Below are positions 6,593-7,794 of a stretch of 7,794 bases of DNA, piece by piece. Each line of letters begins with the position of its first letter. The first letter of the stretch is position 1. The translations under genes and the position numbers were made by a program. The notes beneath the pieces were generated by a model. The model was given only the letters and a program-made list of their open reading frames with translations, had not been told where the DNA came from and ran no database searches. The stretch is from Bacteroidia bacterium. GTDB lineage: Bacteria > Bacteroidota > Bacteroidia > Bacteroidales > Prolixibacteraceae. Where the stretch lies: contig JANYJT010000133.1 of assembly GCA_025358395.1 (NCBI GenBank), forward strand, positions 1-7,794, written 5' to 3'.

Positions 6593-7492
6593 ATGAACTG
6601 GAAAGAAAGTAAAAAAGGATACGAAACGTTTTTAAGACTGGAAAAATCGCTCTCCCAAAATTCGGTCAGTGCATATGTAAATGACATCCATAAACTCATT
6701 AATTTTGTTGAGGAGCATTATCCGGGACTTTCACCTGAAACAATAAAATTGACGCAGCTTAGGAATTTTGTTGAATGGATGAATGAAAAGGGTGTGAGTC
6801 CCAGAACTCAGGCCCGCACAATTTCCGGGGTTAGGTCATTTTATAAATATCTTTTGATTGAAGAGGTTGTAGTAAATGACCCTACGGCTTTACTCGAATC
6901 GCCTAAGATTGGTCGAAAACTTCCGGATGTTCTGACAGATGATGAGATAAACAGACTGATAGAATCTGTAGATCTGGTAAAGCCGGAAGGGTTAAGAAAC
7001 AAAGCCATTTTAGAAACTCTTTACAGTTGTGGTTTAAGGGTGACTGAATTGGTCAATTTAAGGCTGTCGAATCTGCATTTTGAACAGGAATTCCTCAAAA
7101 TTGCCGGTAAGGGAGAAAAGGAACGGCTGGTTCCAATAAGCAAGAGAGCCATTGAAGACATCAGGAAATATATGGTTGGTTACCGAAGGAAATTAAAAAT
7201 TGATAAGTCAAGTGAAAATATACTTTTTCTCAATCGCAGAGGTAGAAAGCTAAGCAGGGTAATGATTTTTACCATTATTAAAAACTTGGCTGTAAAAATC
7301 AAACTTGAAAAAAGTATCAGTCCTCATACATTCAGGCATTCCTTTGCCTCAGCATTGGTCAAAGGAGGTGCGGATCTAAGGGCTGTTCAAGAAATGTTAG
7401 GTCATGAGTCCATTTTGACAACAGAAATTTATACCCATCTGGACAAAGAGTTTCTCAAGGATACAGTCAATAAGTTCCATCCCAGATCATAG
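6593..7492 (+). CDS. xerD: Site-specific tyrosine recombinase XerD
   Basis: XerD works with XerC at the dif site near the replication terminus to resolve chromosome dimers, triggered by FtsK. The 299 residues match the 298 of E. coli XerD. An N-terminal SAM-like core-binding domain (about 1-88) precedes the catalytic domain (about 105-290). All six active-site residues are visible and evenly placed: R149 (CGLRVTEL), K173 (GKGEKERLVP), H245 and R248 (PHTFRHSFASAL), H271 (LGHES) and the nucleophile Y280 (IYTHLD). They sit exactly one position beyond the E. coli residues. The protein has no arm-binding extension such as integrative-element integrases carry, and it lies among housekeeping genes, so a mobile-element integrase is unlikely. 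Whether it is the XerC or XerD partner is harder to settle from one sequence; length and active-site spacing favour XerD. The ATG at 6593 is the natural start, and the gene ends before a strong terminator. Confidence 0.92.
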   Translation: MNWKESKKGYETFLRLEKSLSQNSVSAYVNDIHKLINFVEEHYPGLSPETIKLTQLRNFVEWMNEKGVSPRTQARTISGVRSFYKYLLIEEVVVNDPTALLESPKIGRKLPDVLTDDEINRLIESVDLVKPEGLRNKAILETLYSCGLRVTELVNLRLSNLHFEQEFLKIAGKGEKERLVPISKRAIEDIRKYMVGYRRKLKIDKSSENILFLNRRGRKLSRVMIFTIIKNLAVKIKLEKSISPHTFRHSFASALVKGGADLRAVQEMLGHESILTTEIYTHLDKEFLKDTVNKFHPRS

Positions 7493-7525
7493 TTTGAAAG
7501 TTTAGTTTTAGTTAAAAGTTGCATT

Positions 7526-7559
7526 AGGGGCGCTGATCATAACATCGCCCCTTTTGTTT
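7526..7559 (+). terminator. Intrinsic terminator after xerD
   Basis: AGGGGCG (7526-7532) pairs perfectly with CGCCCCT (7546-7552) around a 13-base loop, followed by TTTTGTTT. It is a GC-rich seven-pair stem in otherwise AT-rich DNA, 34 bases after the xerD stop codon. It should end the xerD transcript and insulate the gene downstream. Confidence 0.85.
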
Positions 7560-7641
7560 GTGGAGCATTTAAAAAACATTAATTCATCGTTAAGTTTTAT
7601 ATGGTTGATTAGTGATGCGATCTCCCTTGTTCTTTTTTAAA

Positions 7642-7649
7642 TAGCTTTG
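7642..7649 (+). promoter_or_regulatory. Candidate -7 box for the aminotransferase gene
   Basis: TAGCTTTG matches TAnnTTTG and lies 38 bases before the proposed GTG start. No TTTG sits at the ideal distance upstream; the nearest TTG (7627-7629) is only 12 bases away. Position between a terminator and a gene start supports it, but half of the promoter is missing. Confidence 0.35.
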
Positions 7650-7687
7650 CAATCAAGTTCATTCTAAATAAATTAATCTAGAGACAA

Positions 7688-7794
7688 GTGGATCAGCAAG
7701 CTATTGCATTGAATGATGTAATTCAAAAGAACAACCCCTCTGTTTATGAGTTACTCTCCGATAGAGGGAAGAACATTTTTTTTCCCAAGTTGGG
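7688..7794 (+). CDS. PLP-dependent aminotransferase, class I/II, N-terminal part (cut by window edge)
   Basis: The reading frame opens after a TAG at 7679-7681 and runs to the window edge, giving 35 complete codons from a GTG at 7688. The peptide contains IALNDVIQKNNPSVYELLS and then GKNIFFPKLG. This resembles the start of a Bacteroidota aminotransferase group of roughly 420 residues, whose members I recall beginning with a similar VYE(M/L)LS and IFFPK pattern. The PLP lysine and all catalytic parts lie outside the window, so substrate is unknown. There is no ATG between the stop codon and the conserved segment, making GTG the best start. It is separated from xerD by a terminator and probably has its own promoter. 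Confidence 0.65.
   Translation, partial: MDQQAIALNDVIQKNNPSVYELLSDRGKNIFFPKL

Noticed and set aside
6593..7492. Tyrosine recombinase as integrase of a mobile element
   Set aside because: Length and active-site spacing match XerD, no arm-binding domain, tRNA target, attachment repeat or cargo is visible, and the neighbours are housekeeping genes.
1..7794. Undescribed defence, phage or biosynthetic system
   Set aside because: Every frame with coding character belongs to a recognised core family, and the spacers are short and hold only promoter- or terminator-like signals.

Overview
The window looks like an ordinary chromosomal core region of an AT-rich member of the Bacteroidota, probably Bacteroidales or Marinilabiliales. 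Three things point there. The protein variants are of the kind I associate with that phylum: a pyruvate kinase with RINTAHQ in place of RLNFSHG, a 142-residue type II dehydroquinase, and an FtsK with the P-loop GATGQGKS. Start codons lack clear Shine-Dalgarno sequences. TAnnTTTG boxes, the Bacteroidota -7 element, lie upstream of several genes.

Layout. Positions 1-1121 (minus strand) carry arcC (carbamate kinase), followed after 12 bases by the start of an ornithine carbamoyltransferase gene (arcB/argF type) that runs off the left edge. Together they form the lower half of a citrulline or arginine-deiminase catabolic route: citrulline to carbamoyl phosphate to ATP. A 209-base divergent spacer (1122-1330) with two TAnnTTTG boxes separates arcC from ftsK. 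Positions 1331-4487 (plus strand) carry ftsK, the membrane-anchored DNA translocase of the division septum, and lolA, a periplasmic lipoprotein carrier. The ftsK-lolA pairing is widely conserved in bacteria.

Positions 4507-6432 (minus strand) carry aroQ followed by pyk, convergent with lolA across only 19 bases. A 160-base AT-rich spacer then separates aroQ from the divergent xerD (6593-7492), which ends at a strong intrinsic terminator (7526-7559). From 7688 a class I/II PLP-dependent aminotransferase appears to begin with GTG and runs off the right edge.

FtsK and XerD are functionally linked although transcribed from separate units: FtsK gamma domains activate XerCD recombination at dif to resolve chromosome dimers. 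The remaining genes serve central metabolism (pyruvate kinase, shikimate pathway, carbamoyl phosphate turnover) and envelope assembly. I found no phage, insertion sequence, CRISPR array, RNA gene or defence locus, and no evidence of an undescribed system. The findings are modest: residue changes in conserved enzymes, start-site and promoter assignments, and small repeats. All residue numbers come from hand translation and counting.
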